Source: Hyphomicrobiales bacterium (GTDB lineage: Bacteria; Pseudomonadota; Alphaproteobacteria; Rhizobiales; Rhizobiaceae). From it: a DNA stretch of 64,000 bases. The notes beneath the pieces were generated by a model. It was not told where the DNA came from, did not search any database, and was given only the letters and a program-made list of their open reading frames with translations. The stretch lies in contig UCEU01000016.1 of NCBI GenBank assembly GCA_900471485.1, forward strand, positions 62,001 through 126,000, read 5' to 3'. Position numbers and translations under genes: made by a program. Of this stretch, positions 1-8,868 are shown piece by piece; positions within the stretch are counted from its first letter, which is position 1, and each line of letters begins with the position of its first letter.

Positions 1-329
1 GCCTCGGTCCTCGCCGCTGAAAAGCGAGACGCGAGATGTGTGGTGGCCGAGAGTGACTCGTGTGCTGCACCGGCGGCCTCTTCTGCGCCGCTGGCAATCT
101 GTTCGAGGGCCCGGCGCAACTGTTCAGCGGCAGCAGCTGCCTCGCTGACACCCGTCGCAAGTTCTTCAGTCGCCGCCCCGATCCGCTCAGCAGCCTTTTG
201 TTGGCGCACGCGGGTGCGATCCTGCTGCCGTCGAGAAGCGGTCGATTGTGCCGTTACGGCTTGCTTTTCGACAGATACCTTGGGATTGGCCACCTTGGAG
301 CCCAGTTGTGTCGTCTTTACGAGTGCCAT
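1..329 (-). CDS. Methyl-accepting chemotaxis-type protein, N-terminal part (cut by window edge)
   Basis: The first 109 residues are visible, from the ATG at 329 to the window edge. After a short basic, Gln/Arg-rich start the chain becomes Ala/Glu-rich and helical, with runs such as ATEELATGVSEAAAAAEQLR. This is characteristic of the cytoplasmic coiled coil of methyl-accepting chemotaxis proteins. There is no membrane segment in the visible part, so a soluble receptor or a receptor-like protein is likely. In the family such proteins signal to CheA/CheW. The signalling tip lies outside the window, so the assignment rests on composition and heptad pattern only. Confidence 0.6.
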   Translation of the reverse strand, partial: MALVKTTQLGSKVANPKVSVEKQAVTAQSTASRRQQDRTRVRQQKAAERIGAATEELATGVSEAAAAAEQLRRALEQIASGAEEAAGAAHESLSATTHLASRFSAARTE

Positions 330-452
330 GGCATATCCGTCGAATATCTGGGCCTGGACGTCCCGAGCGTGCTTCCTGCTCGGGGCCGTCTGTGGCAGCT
401 AAGTTACTTGATTTTTATGGCCCAGCGGTGCGTGCAAAGCAATTGCCACGTC

Positions 453-821
453 TCAAACGAGGGCAAGCGGACGGATTTGTCTAAGGACATGGTCAATATC
501 GTAGGGTTTCGGGATATAGCCGACCTCGGGCGGTAATTCGCCTTTGGGGAGCTTTAGGTACCCTGAGGTGAGAGTGATCGTGACGCATGGCCGCGAGCTT
601 CGCAGGAGGCGTGCCAATTCGATACCGGACATCGACCCGGGCAAATCGATGTCAGTGAAGACGGAGGAAATTTCAGGATTTGCCTCCAGGATAATCAGGG
701 CCTCATCGGCTGTGCCCGCTTCAAAGACCACCATGCCCGCGTCTTGCAGATCTTCAACGAGGCTCATTCTTATCAAGGGTTCATCTTCAACAATGAGCAC
801 AGCTACGGGTTTCAAAGTCAT
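453..821 (-). CDS. Single-domain response regulator (receiver only)
   Basis: A 122-residue stand-alone REC domain. The acidic pocket is in LIVEDEP (residues 9-15), the phosphoacceptor is Asp57 in FTDIDLPG, and the conserved Lys lies in the IPKPYD motif near the C terminus. No output domain follows, so it probably acts through protein partners or as a phosphate sink. An in-frame ATG exists further upstream at 884, but ATG 821 gives the usual REC N terminus. An EcfG/RpoE2-type promoter lies just upstream (858-882) and overlaps the longer reading frame, which supports the shorter start and suggests general-stress control. Confidence 0.85.
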   Translation of the reverse strand: MTLKPVAVLIVEDEPLIRMSLVEDLQDAGMVVFEAGTADEALIILEANPEISSVFTDIDLPGSMSGIELARLLRSSRPCVTITLTSGYLKLPKGELPPEVGYIPKPYDIDHVLRQIRPLALV

Positions 822-857
822 CGATGAACACCAACTCGGAGGATCACGAGCCCCTAC

Positions 858-882
858 AACGCTTCCACAGCCGATGGGTTCC
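858..882 (-). promoter_or_regulatory. EcfG/RpoE2-type stress promoter
   Basis: On the minus strand GGAAC (882-878) is followed by 16 nt and CGTT (861-858). This matches the general-stress sigma factor consensus of Alphaproteobacteria. It lies 37 bp upstream of the response regulator start at 821. Confidence 0.65.
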
Positions 883-1074
883 ACCGCACGGCAGCATATT
901 TGGGGGCGATCGTCTTTATCGTCCTAAAAATGAAATGAGCGCCAGGCGCCATGTCAGGTGCCTAAAAACTTACGCAATGATCAGGAGATTGCATAAGCCT
1001 GGATTCTCTTTTGGATAGATAGGCATTTCAATGCGTTGATAATGCTAGCTACTGGGTTGGCGGTTCGAATCGGT

Positions 1075-1250
1075 TCAAGGCGACGGGCAACTCTTTGAAG
1101 CGGCGATGACGATGCGCCCGCGCGGCAGATACTCGGCAAACGGTTTGCGACGGACGATTGCGCTCGAAAGCTTTGATGGCTGAGGTTTTGCGGGCGATAT
1201 CCGCTGCCAGTTCTTCTTAATCTGGATCAGCTTCGTGCTCATTCCGTCGT
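1075..1250 (-). pseudogene. IS66 transposase (TnpC) fragment
   Basis: The last part of the minus frame ending at 1075 reads RRKPFAEYLPRGRIVIAA followed by SKSCPS. This resembles the IS66 TnpC segment RKPFPEHLPRERVV...SCP. Just upstream a neighbouring frame reads EELAADIARKTSAIKAFERN, which matches the sequence preceding it in TnpC, with an in-frame stop before it. The fragment is therefore frameshifted and truncated on both sides. No terminal inverted repeats or other IS66 genes were seen. From 1251 to 1599 I find no supportable gene. Confidence 0.55.
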
Positions 1251-1599
1251 AGTTCCATATGCTCCGCAAATAGGTTGCACGCACAGTGCAGCGTGGGTAG
1301 GCAAGAAGGTGCGCAAGCTACCTCTTGAACAGCATAATAATACCAACAACTTCAGATGCGAGTATTTCGCCTTAAGATTGCAACCTGTGCTTTTTTTTGT
1401 CACTCTAGCGCCCTAATGTGTCTTGGCGGACACGGAAGGACGGAGCGCTCGCCGAACAGCATCGGCGGGCCTTTTAGGTGGACGGGTTGAGGATCTCGAG
1501 CTGTTCGCAAGGTCGAAGCAATCCGCGAGACCGCTGATAATTCCTGCTGCAAGCCAAGTCTCGTTCCGCGACAGCGGCCATTCCCCAACGCTCGGGCGG

Positions 1600-2130
1600 T
1601 CACTGCGCCGGAAACTCTAGTTTCCGAACGTCATAGCCGAGTTCGCTTGCTTTGCGGATCATCCGTTGAAGACGAGCCTGCGAAGGCACGGTCCTTGAAT
1701 AGATCCAAAGGTCGGTCATCGACGGATTGGCGCTGATAAACCAGCTTTTATCGGGCGATTTGTAGAGGACCCAATAGTTGAACGTGATCAGCAATGGATA
1801 TCGCACGCGCATTTTGGCATTCGATGTCCCGAGATCCAGGATTTTTCCCGTGCCGTGGATCGTTTTCAAGCGGCCGCTGGGCGTATCGACGTGGCAGCCG
1901 TCTTCGACGAGGACCTCGTCCGGTGTCTTTCCCCTCCTATAGGTCGAATAGCCGGCAACGCAGCCGTCGGTCAAGAACATCGGCGTGCGCCCTATCTCCA
2001 GCCAGGTGCCCTGATAATGGTCCCGTCCGACCTTGGCGACTTCTGGCGCAGCGGCGACCTGCGCTGCGCTTGCGATACTCAAACCGACTGCGGCGGCCGC
2101 CAGGGCCAAGTAGCGCGCTATTGATGACAT
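1600..2130 (-). CDS. Lipocalin family protein, secreted
   Basis: A 176-residue protein with a signal peptide (about residues 1-27, hydrophobic run ending AQVAAA) followed by a lipocalin fold. The GxW-type signature is in YQGTWLEIGRTP, early in the mature chain. A Cys in DGCVAGYS and another in DGCHVD may form a disulfide. The start has a strong GGAGGAG ribosome site. Bacterial lipocalins bind hydrophobic ligands and often act in envelope stress and membrane repair. It lies 31 bp downstream of the membrane protein at 2162-2713 and is probably the last gene of the minus-strand lipid-modification operon. Its ligand is unknown. Confidence 0.75.
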   Translation of the reverse strand: MSSIARYLALAAAAVGLSIASAAQVAAAPEVAKVGRDHYQGTWLEIGRTPMFLTDGCVAGYSTYRRGKTPDEVLVEDGCHVDTPSGRLKTIHGTGKILDLGTSNAKMRVRYPLLITFNYWVLYKSPDKSWFISANPSMTDLWIYSRTVPSQARLQRMIRKASELGYDVRKLEFPAQ

Positions 2131-2161
2131 GATATCTCCTCCAGATTGAGAGAATTTCCTA

Positions 2162-2713
2162 CTACTGGTCAGCAGCACCGGGTTCCCTGTGACGCGCGAT
2201 GCCTGCATATCGCAGCGAGATAAAAGTCGCCAGGCTAGCGACCGCAAAGGCGTTCAGGTTCAGCAAGATCGACAGATCGCTGCTACTCCAGTTGTGGATC
2301 GGCATTCCGATCCAGTTGCGGGAGAATACGAAAGCCACGAACACCAAGATGGCGGCGAAACGTTGCCACCACGCCTCACCGGGGCGAAAGGAGAGCGCGA
2401 CAAGCAGGATGCAGGCTGCGAAGAACAATTCCGTTCCCGACGCCGTCCCGAAGACCTTGGTTTCGAAAACGGTATCGAGCGTGCCAATCAGCGGAAGAGC
2501 CACGCGCGCCGCCAGGCTTGAACGCCGAGCAATAAGCGGGATCGCCATAAAGAACGGGGTTGCAATGAGGGAAGCGAGTGACGTCTGCACGCCGCTTCCG
2601 ACAAGATACCAGACGTAGAGCGGATAAAACGGCTTGTTGAGCACCAGAACCCAGGCAACCGTAACGGTTGCGCTAGTCAATGGGTCAAGCGTTCTCGTCT
2701 CCGCACTTATCAT
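2162..2713 (-). CDS. Small integral membrane protein, unknown function
   Basis: A 183-residue protein with about five or six hydrophobic helices. I do not recognise a catalytic motif. Its start (ATG 2713) overlaps the stop of the upstream methyltransferase gene by four bases (ATGA), so the two are translationally coupled. Longer upstream frames only duplicate sequence inside that gene. Position in a CFA/DUF1295/lipocalin operon suggests a role in envelope lipid metabolism. It occupies the place taken in related clusters by small uncharacterised membrane proteins. Function is not assigned. Confidence 0.65.
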   Translation of the reverse strand: MISAETRTLDPLTSATVTVAWVLVLNKPFYPLYVWYLVGSGVQTSLASLIATPFFMAIPLIARRSSLAARVALPLIGTLDTVFETKVFGTASGTELFFAACILLVALSFRPGEAWWQRFAAILVFVAFVFSRNWIGMPIHNWSSSDLSILLNLNAFAVASLATFISLRYAGIARHREPGAADQ

Positions 2714-3735
2714 GGCGACGGCGTGAGCAGATAATGGCCGACGCCCCAGACCTCGCCATCGTCGTATCCAAACATGCCGGCGGTGGCAAGGAAGAACCAG
2801 CGCCAGCGGCGCGTCCATAAAGCTGCGTCCTTGCCGTAGACCCTGACAAGGATTGGCTGAATATGCGAAAACTCGCGATCGAAATTTTCAAGCCAATCGA
2901 GCGCCGTTCGTTGGTAATGGGTCCCCGACCAGCGCCATTCCTGCTCCACGGAAAACAGATCCCCGAACCGATGTGGAAGGTCATGGGCTGGCATGATGCC
3001 GCCTGTGAAGAAATGCTGGGCGATCCAATCGGACGGATCATCGGGATCAAAACGGTAGGAGCCATTCCTGTGGGTGAAGACATGCAGGAAGAGCTTGCCG
3101 TCAGGCTTCAACCAGCCACGTACACGCTCCAGAAGTGCCCGCCAGTTCGACATGTGTTCGAACATTTCCACGGAAACAATGCGGTCGAACCGGCTATCGA
3201 CATCAAAATCGTTCATGTCGGCGGTAATCACGGTGAGGTTTGTCAGGCCGCCTTTATCAGCCTCGGCCATTATGAAATCGCGTTGCGATGCGGAGTTTGA
3301 GACCGATGTGATGCTGCAATTCGGAAAATTTCTCGCGAGATAAAGAGACAGCGAACCCCAACCGCACCCTAGTTCGAGAATGGACATTCCGTCCTCGATC
3401 TCTGCATGTTTTACCGTGTCGGCGAGCGCAAGGATTTCAGCATGATCGAGGCTGGTGTCAGCCGGGTAGAGGCAACAGGAGTACTTCCGCTGAGCTCCCA
3501 ATACCAAAGCGAAGAATTCGGCCGGCACTTCGTAGTGCTGTTCATTCGCCTCCCTGGTGTGGGTCGCGACCGGAAACCGGTCCATGGTTGACACAAAGGC
3601 ATTCTCGACAGCAGCAGGGGTCGCTGCCATCCGCCGCTTTGTTCGCCCGCAAAGAAAATCGACACCTGCGAGGATGATCCCATCAGTAAGAGGTGCTCGC
3701 TCGGCGGTGTTGATGGCGAAGGCCAGCATGTTCAT
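2710..3735 (-). CDS. SAM-dependent methyltransferase, cyclopropane-fatty-acid synthase family
   Basis: A 341-residue methyltransferase. The SAM-binding motif I is ILELGCGWGSLSLYLA (about residues 118-133), and SVEMFEHM fits the acidic motif downstream. It has the CFA-family middle and C-terminal regions but a shorter N terminus than classical CFA synthases. It may therefore methylate unsaturated phospholipid acyl chains without forming the ring, as do the CFA-like enzymes involved in furan-fatty-acid pathways; this is inference. It overlaps both neighbours by ATGA junctions, between the DUF1295 protein upstream and the small membrane protein downstream. Confidence 0.8.
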   Translation of the reverse strand: MNMLAFAINTAERAPLTDGIILAGVDFLCGRTKRRMAATPAAVENAFVSTMDRFPVATHTREANEQHYEVPAEFFALVLGAQRKYSCCLYPADTSLDHAEILALADTVKHAEIEDGMSILELGCGWGSLSLYLARNFPNCSITSVSNSASQRDFIMAEADKGGLTNLTVITADMNDFDVDSRFDRIVSVEMFEHMSNWRALLERVRGWLKPDGKLFLHVFTHRNGSYRFDPDDPSDWIAQHFFTGGIMPAHDLPHRFGDLFSVEQEWRWSGTHYQRTALDWLENFDREFSHIQPILVRVYGKDAALWTRRWRWFFLATAGMFGYDDGEVWGVGHYLLTPSP

Positions 3736-4532
3736 GAATACTCTCCTTGCGAGGTAACGTTGGGTTTGCGAGGGCCCGGAAAGAAGGCGTTGACGCGGCC
3801 CTGCAGCGCGCGAAATTTTTCGCCGCGTGAGCGCAGCATATGGTCCTCAAGCGGCGGGATGCCGGAAACATGCACGAGCAACCAGTACATCAGAATCGGC
3901 GCTAAGAAGGATGCCCATGTCCCTACCGACGGTGTCAGTGCAAACAACGGCCAAACGCACCAGAATAGCCATTCGAAGAAATAATTGGGATGCCGGGAGT
4001 AGCGCCACAGTCCGGTCTCGCAGATCTCCGTCTTGGCCGCGGGCGTGCGGCGGAAATTGCGCAATTGCCAATCGGCAATCGCTTCGCCTGCGAGCGCGAC
4101 GGTAGCGATAGAAACTGCGACCCAATCTAGGAAACGTGGGAAGACTGCGTCGTTACTGGCGGCGAGATAGACGGCCAGCACGAGAACGAAGGCTGCCAAC
4201 GCCTGGATCTGCAGGAACAGGAACAGTCGCCACGCCGCACCTCCCCCCCATTCCTCGATAAATTTGGCATAGCGGGGATCCTCACCGGCACCATGGGTGC
4301 GAGAGCCGATATGGCTGGCAAGCCTCACTGCCCAGCCGGCGATGATGACAAGGACCGCTATTCGCCGGCCGAAATCGCCATCGCAGAGAAGAGCAGCGGC
4401 GATCCCTCCAGTCCCGACAGCAAGTGACCATATCGTGTCGATCCAGCCACTGAGGCCCGTGGCACGTTGGACAGCCCAAGCGCCTGCCATGGCCAGTGAC
4501 AGCCAGATTGCGATGATGATCAACAACTGCAC
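3732..4532 (-). CDS. DUF1295 (steroid-5-alpha-reductase-like) membrane protein
   Basis: A 266-residue polytopic membrane protein. The C-terminal region carries the pattern LWRYSRHPNYFFEWLFW, typical of DUF1295 and related isoprenylcysteine methyltransferase / steroid reductase-fold proteins. I chose GTG 4532 because AAGGAG lies 7 nt upstream; an in-frame ATG at 4625 gives a basic N-terminal extension without a good ribosome site. It is the first gene of the minus-strand operon and overlaps the methyltransferase by ATGA. DUF1295 proteins commonly sit beside CFA synthase and flavin oxidoreductase genes. A reductase or lipid-modifying role is likely but unproven. Confidence 0.8.
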   Translation of the reverse strand: MQLLIIIAIWLSLAMAGAWAVQRATGLSGWIDTIWSLAVGTGGIAAALLCDGDFGRRIAVLVIIAGWAVRLASHIGSRTHGAGEDPRYAKFIEEWGGGAAWRLFLFLQIQALAAFVLVLAVYLAASNDAVFPRFLDWVAVSIATVALAGEAIADWQLRNFRRTPAAKTEICETGLWRYSRHPNYFFEWLFWCVWPLFALTPSVGTWASFLAPILMYWLLVHVSGIPPLEDHMLRSRGEKFRALQGRVNAFFPGPRKPNVTSQGEYS

Positions 4533-4723
4533 GTCCACGCTCCTTAGGCCGCGGTGTCTTTTCGCTTCTTTCCATCTACGGCGCCGACGACCGATCGGTT
4601 TCGTCACAACGGCTGAAAACACCAAAAAATCCCGCCACCGACGAAACTAAGCAGGTCCCGTCTCCGTATCAGGTGGGGAAGCAGAAGAAGCGAGCCCGAA
4701 GACCCCACGCATGAGAGGCATGG

Positions 4724-6106
4724 ATGACAGTTTATGAGCGGATCTCGGGTCGGAAGCGCCTGAATGTTGCCGTCGTTGGCAGCGGGATTTCAGGACTATC
4801 GGCCGCTTGGCTGCTATCGCAACGCCACGATGTCACGATCTTCGAGGCGGCGGACCGGCTTGGCGGCCACAGCAATACGGTGGAATTCGAGAGTACGGCG
4901 GGTTCTGTGGCCGTCGATACCGGCTTCATCGTTTATAACGAGGTGACCTATCCAAACCTTACGGCATTGTTTCGCCTACTCGAGGTCCCAACGGCGAAAT
5001 CGAACATGTCGTTTGCAGTATCGCTGAACGACGGAGCCTTCGAGTATGCCGGTGGGAAAGGTCTCGGACTTCTGGCGCAACCGACCAACGTTCTAAGCCC
5101 GCGCTTCTGGTCGATGATGCGCGACCTCTTGCGTTTTTATCGGACTGCTCCCCGCGACCTTACCGTCATGGGCGGGATTTCGCTCGACGAGTATCTTAAC
5201 CGGAATGGTTACGGTCGGGCGTTCCGGGAAGATCATCTTTATCCGATGGCAGCCGCGATCTGGTCGACGCCAGCGATGCGGGTCGGCGACTACCCTGCCA
5301 GCAATTTCGTTCGATTTTGCTGTAATCACGGTCTCCTCGAGCTGTGGAACCGCCCGGTCTGGCGAACCGTGAAGGGCGGAAGCCGTGAGTATATCGCGCG
5401 CATGACGAAAAACTTTGCCGGCAGAATCCGGCTCTCGACGCCGGTCGCGGCAATTCGGCGAAATGCGGGACGGGTCGAGATTCGTGATAGGCACGGGCAA
5501 ATGCATCTGTTCGATGACGTCGTAGTTGCAACCCATGCGGATCAGGCTCTGCGGATGCTCTCCGATGCAAGCGACGAAGAGCGCCGCGTTCTCGGAGCCT
5601 TCCGCTATTCCCGCAACGAGGCTGTTCTGCACGGCGATGTCAGGCTGATGCCGAAGCGCCGCGCTGCGTGGTCGAGCTGGAATTACGCCGCCAATAGCCC
5701 CAATGCTGGTGACGAGCCGATCCAACCATCGATCACCTACTGGATGAACAAGCTGCAGCCGCTTGGCGCCGCGCCACCGACGTTCGTGACGCTGAACCCA
5801 ACGCACATGCCCCGCGAGGAAACCGTGCTCCGTCGCGAGACCTATGAGCACCCCATCTTCGATCTCTGCACAGACAGAGCGCAACAAGAAATCTGGTCCC
5901 TGCAGGGCGTGCGCAACACCTGGTTTTGCGGCGCGCATTTCGGATCCGGCTTTCACGAGGATGGCATTCAGGCTGGCCTTGCGGTTGCCGAAGATCTCGG
6001 CGGCTTGCGCCGGCCCTGGCAAGTCACGCAGGAGAGCGCCCGCATCGTGCGCAGACCAGTTGTCAGGCCAGCAGAACTGCCGATCGGGGTGGGGGTATCA
6101 GCATGA
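4724..6106 (+). CDS. FAD-dependent oxidoreductase (amine-oxidase fold)
   Basis: A 460-residue flavoprotein. The dinucleotide-binding GxGxxG motif is VAVVGSGISGLSAAW near residues 15-30, followed by DRLGGHSNT, the FAD-contacting segment of amine-oxidase/desaturase-type enzymes. A C-terminal FCGAHFGSGFHEDGIQAG segment completes the FAD site. Proteins of this type are found next to CFA-family methyltransferases across Proteobacteria and are thought to modify membrane acyl chains. It is the first gene of the plus-strand operon and overlaps the CFA synthase by ATGA. The 191-bp gap to the divergent operon must carry both promoters. Confidence 0.85.
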   Translation: MTVYERISGRKRLNVAVVGSGISGLSAAWLLSQRHDVTIFEAADRLGGHSNTVEFESTAGSVAVDTGFIVYNEVTYPNLTALFRLLEVPTAKSNMSFAVSLNDGAFEYAGGKGLGLLAQPTNVLSPRFWSMMRDLLRFYRTAPRDLTVMGGISLDEYLNRNGYGRAFREDHLYPMAAAIWSTPAMRVGDYPASNFVRFCCNHGLLELWNRPVWRTVKGGSREYIARMTKNFAGRIRLSTPVAAIRRNAGRVEIRDRHGQMHLFDDVVVATHADQALRMLSDASDEERRVLGAFRYSRNEAVLHGDVRLMPKRRAAWSSWNYAANSPNAGDEPIQPSITYWMNKLQPLGAAPPTFVTLNPTHMPREETVLRRETYEHPIFDLCTDRAQQEIWSLQGVRNTWFCGAHFGSGFHEDGIQAGLAVAEDLGGLRRPWQVTQESARIVRRPVVRPAELPIGVGVSA

Positions 6107-7335
6107 GCCCGTTTGACGATTTCTCCCGAACTCCTCTTCGCCTGCGCAGCGAGGCCGACCGCCTCGGCTTCGCCGGCCGGTTGATAAAGCGTCTGATTGG
6201 CGGCCTTCGGCACGGTCGTCTGAAGATTGTCTTGCCGTCAGGCGTATCGGTCGAAGCGGTCGGATCGGAGCCAGGCCCGGACGCCCTAATCGTGATGCGC
6301 CGCTGGCGGATGCTGCGTCGCCTTCTCACCGGTGGCGACATTGGATTTGCCGAAGGCTTTCTCAATGATGACTGGACGACCCCCGATCTGACGGCGGTGA
6401 TCCGGCTTGCAGCGCAAAATGATGAAGCACTGGCGCCGGCGATCGGCGGCAATCGCTTTATCCGGTTTATGAACCGCATCGGACATTTGCTGAACGCCAA
6501 TTCGAAACGCGGTAGCCGCCGAAATATCGAAGCGCACTACGATCTGGGCAATGACTTCTACAGAGAGTGGCTGGACGACACGATGCTGTATTCGTCAGCA
6601 ATCTTCGACGGGGCCACGCCGACGCTCGAGGCCGCGCAACGGAAAAAGCTCGAACGCATCCGCGATAAGCTTGCTCTTTCAGGCGGCGAACGCGTGTTGG
6701 AAATCGGCTGCGGCTGGGGTGCTCTGGCGGCAGATCTCGCGAAAAGAGGCAATGCACATGTCCTCGGACTGACGCTGTCACAATCTCAACTTTCATGGGC
6801 GCGCGATGTTGCCGACGCAAGCGGCATGGGGGAGCAGATCGATTTGCGCCTACAGGATTACCGCGACACGGACGGATGTTTCGATCGCATCGTCTCGATC
6901 GAAATGTTCGAAGCTGTCGGCGAAGCCTATTGGCCAACATATTTCGAGACACTGAAGCGCTGCTTGAAACCCGGTGGCCGCGCCGTGCTCCAGATTATTT
7001 CGATTGAGGAGCGGCGGTTCGAGAGCTATCGCGGCAGTATCGACTTCATCCAGAAATACGTCTTTCCTGGCGGCTTCCTCCCGTCGAACAAGGCGCTCGA
7101 ATCGGCCCTGGCGGCGGCCGGGCTGAAGCTCGTCGAAGTCGACCATTTCGGAAAGTCCTATGCCAGGACCCTGCGAGAGTGGCGGATACGCTTTCACGCG
7201 CGCTGGCCGGCAATCGCCGCACTCGGCTTCGACGACCGTTTCAAACGGCTCTGGCATTTTTATCTCTGCTACTGCGAGGCCGGCTTCGAGGAAGGGAGCA
7301 TTGATGTCGGCCTCTACACGATTGAGCATGCATAA
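6103..7335 (+). CDS. Cyclopropane-fatty-acyl-phospholipid synthase family protein
   Basis: A 410-residue protein of full CFA-synthase length. It has an N-terminal lipid-binding domain, then the SAM motif VLEIGCGWGALAADLA near residue 199, SIEMFEAVGEAYW, and QIISIEERRFESYRG with FIQKYVFPGG, all typical of CFA synthases. The reaction is methylene transfer from SAM to unsaturated acyl chains of membrane phospholipids. The start at 6103 overlaps the preceding stop (ATGA); a longer in-frame start at 5926 lies within the preceding gene. A second, shorter family member is encoded divergently at 2710-3735. Confidence 0.88.
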   Translation: MSPFDDFSRTPLRLRSEADRLGFAGRLIKRLIGGLRHGRLKIVLPSGVSVEAVGSEPGPDALIVMRRWRMLRRLLTGGDIGFAEGFLNDDWTTPDLTAVIRLAAQNDEALAPAIGGNRFIRFMNRIGHLLNANSKRGSRRNIEAHYDLGNDFYREWLDDTMLYSSAIFDGATPTLEAAQRKKLERIRDKLALSGGERVLEIGCGWGALAADLAKRGNAHVLGLTLSQSQLSWARDVADASGMGEQIDLRLQDYRDTDGCFDRIVSIEMFEAVGEAYWPTYFETLKRCLKPGGRAVLQIISIEERRFESYRGSIDFIQKYVFPGGFLPSNKALESALAAAGLKLVEVDHFGKSYARTLREWRIRFHARWPAIAALGFDDRFKRLWHFYLCYCEAGFEEGSIDVGLYTIEHA

Positions 7336-7359
7336 TTCACTGCCAAAAGGAGAACTGGC

Positions 7360-7731
7360 ATGATGAAAATGATGATAGCCATGACCCTGTCGATGCTGTC
7401 GGGCCTTGCTGTAGCCCATGCCGCCGAAATCGACGGGCAATGGGCGCGCGGAGATGGAAACGCTAAGGTCCGCATTGCGCCGTGCGGGTCGGATATCTGC
7501 GCGGTCAATACCTGGATAAAGCCGGGGACGCCCAAAGAAAAAGAAGGTGACAAACTGGTCATGTCAATCAAGCCAGGCGATGACGGCGTCTATTCGGGCA
7601 CGGCCTTCGATCCTCAGCGAGACCTTACCTACAAGCTGACGGTCACGGTGAAGGGTGACAAGATGACCACGAGGGGATGCGTCGTCGCCGGCCTTTTGTG
7701 CAAGGGTGTTGATTGGACCCGGATCAATTAA
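7360..7731 (+). CDS. DUF2147 secreted protein
   Basis: A 123-residue protein with a clear signal peptide (cleavage after AHAA, about residue 22) and the DUF2147 pattern DGQWARGDGNAKVRI...CGSDICAV...WI near the start. Four cysteines in the mature chain may form two disulfides. AGGAG lies 7 nt before the ATG. It follows the CFA synthase by 24 bp and is presumably in the same operon. DUF2147 proteins are periplasmic beta-rich proteins without an established activity. Confidence 0.8.
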   Translation: MMKMMIAMTLSMLSGLAVAHAAEIDGQWARGDGNAKVRIAPCGSDICAVNTWIKPGTPKEKEGDKLVMSIKPGDDGVYSGTAFDPQRDLTYKLTVTVKGDKMTTRGCVVAGLLCKGVDWTRIN

Positions 7732-7747
7732 GCGAGGAGTAGGAGTG

Positions 7748-8197
7748 ATGAGGGAGCTTAGAATAAAGCATATTGGTGTAGCTTATCTCGTGACGCTCCT
7801 CGTCTTCGTCGCAATAGACTTCGTCTGGCTGAGCGTCATGGCAAACAGGCTTTATCAACCTGTCCTGGGAGATATGCTGATTGCCGATTTCAGGCTAGCG
7901 CCGGCCGTCTCTTTCTATCTGCTTTATATCGCTGGGCTAACGTTTCTGGCGACCAGGCCGGGATTGGAGAAGGGTGCGCCGTTGCGAGCTGCTCTCCATG
8001 GTGCCGTTCTTGGGTTCACCGCTTACGCGACCTATGATCTGACCAATCAGGCGACCCTGAAAAACTGGTCTACCATGCTTACGATCGCCGATCTTGCCTG
8101 GGGGACCTTCCTTTCGGCCGCAGCCGCCTCTCTAGGCTGCTGGTTTGTTTTGCGCATCTTCGGACCGACCAGAGTCATCTCGGAGCCACCCAGATGA
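7748..8197 (+). CDS. DUF2177 membrane protein
   Basis: A 149-residue membrane protein with about four helices, containing FVAIDFVWL and TYDLTNQATLKNW, which are features of DUF2177. The ATG at 7748 follows AGGAG, and the longer frame from 7706 only overlaps the previous gene. It lies between the lipid-modification genes and the sigma factor gene. DUF2177 proteins are often encoded next to CFA-type and amine-oxidase-type genes in sigma-factor regulated clusters. Molecular function is unknown. Confidence 0.8.
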   Translation: MRELRIKHIGVAYLVTLLVFVAIDFVWLSVMANRLYQPVLGDMLIADFRLAPAVSFYLLYIAGLTFLATRPGLEKGAPLRAALHGAVLGFTAYATYDLTNQATLKNWSTMLTIADLAWGTFLSAAAASLGCWFVLRIFGPTRVISEPPR

Positions 8198-8325
8198 TAG
8201 GTGCTGTTCGTCGCCTGCCGGCCTCTTCTCGTTTTGACTGGCCGGCACCTCGATTTGTTAGCCTCACCTCCTTGTCTTTCCGAATCGGCGATCTCTATAA
8301 AAGGTCGGCGGCAAGGTCTTATCGA

Positions 8326-8868
8326 ATGCAAAGCAATAACATCGCAGATTTGATCAATCGGGTCGCCATCGGCGATCGAGCGGCATTTAGCGCTCTCTAT
8401 AAAGCGACTAATCCGAGATTGTTCGCAATCTGCCTGCGAATTCTGAAACACCGACCGGACGCCGAAGAGGCCCTTCAGGAGGTTTATGTCAGGGTATGGC
8501 AGCGGGCTGAGACCTTCGCGACCGGTTCGGGTTCTCCATCGACCTGGCTCGCGGCGATCGCTCGCAACCGGGCGATCGACATTGTTCGCGCCCGCAAACC
8601 TGTCGCAGACAATATTGACGACGCCTATGATCTCGAGGATGACACGGTCGGCACGCCAGAACAGCATGCTGTTGTGGCAGATGAGGGACGTCGCATCGAC
8701 AACTGCATGCAAGAACTGGAAGCGAGCCACGCCCGGGCTGTCCGACGAGCCTATGTCGAAGGATCAAGCTACGCCGAGTTGGCCGAAGATCTTCATGTAC
8801 CGTTGAACACGATCCGCACGTGGCTGCGCCGAAGCCTTCTGAAGCTCAGGGAGTGCATGCAGCGATGA
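8326..8868 (+). CDS. ECF-type RNA polymerase sigma factor
   Basis: A 180-residue ECF sigma factor. Region 2 spans about residues 20-85 and contains ALQEVYVRVWQ; region 4 near the C terminus has YAELAEDLHVPLNTIRTWLR. An in-frame ATG at 8194 overlaps the DUF2177 stop (ATGA) and would add 44 residues unlike any sigma region, so I prefer 8326 although its ribosome site is weak. The stop overlaps the anti-sigma start (ATGA), as usual for sigma/anti-sigma pairs. It probably drives its own operon and the lipid-modification genes nearby. Confidence 0.9.
   Translation: MQSNNIADLINRVAIGDRAAFSALYKATNPRLFAICLRILKHRPDAEEALQEVYVRVWQRAETFATGSGSPSTWLAAIARNRAIDIVRARKPVADNIDDAYDLEDDTVGTPEQHAVVADEGRRIDNCMQELEASHARAVRRAYVEGSSYAELAEDLHVPLNTIRTWLRRSLLKLRECMQR

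Noticed and set aside
1400..1620. Overlapping short frames on both strands upstream of the lipocalin stop
   Set aside because: No motif, no ribosome site and no consistent frame.
4533..4723. Inverted TTTCGTC elements in the divergent gap as promoters of the ECF sigma factor
   Set aside because: Two TTTCGTC copies face each other (near 4598 and 4640), but no matching -35 elements or further copies were found at other expected targets.
5093..6022. 309-residue minus-strand open frame
   Set aside because: It is a shadow of the FAD oxidoreductase gene; its sequence has no family pattern and no ribosome site.
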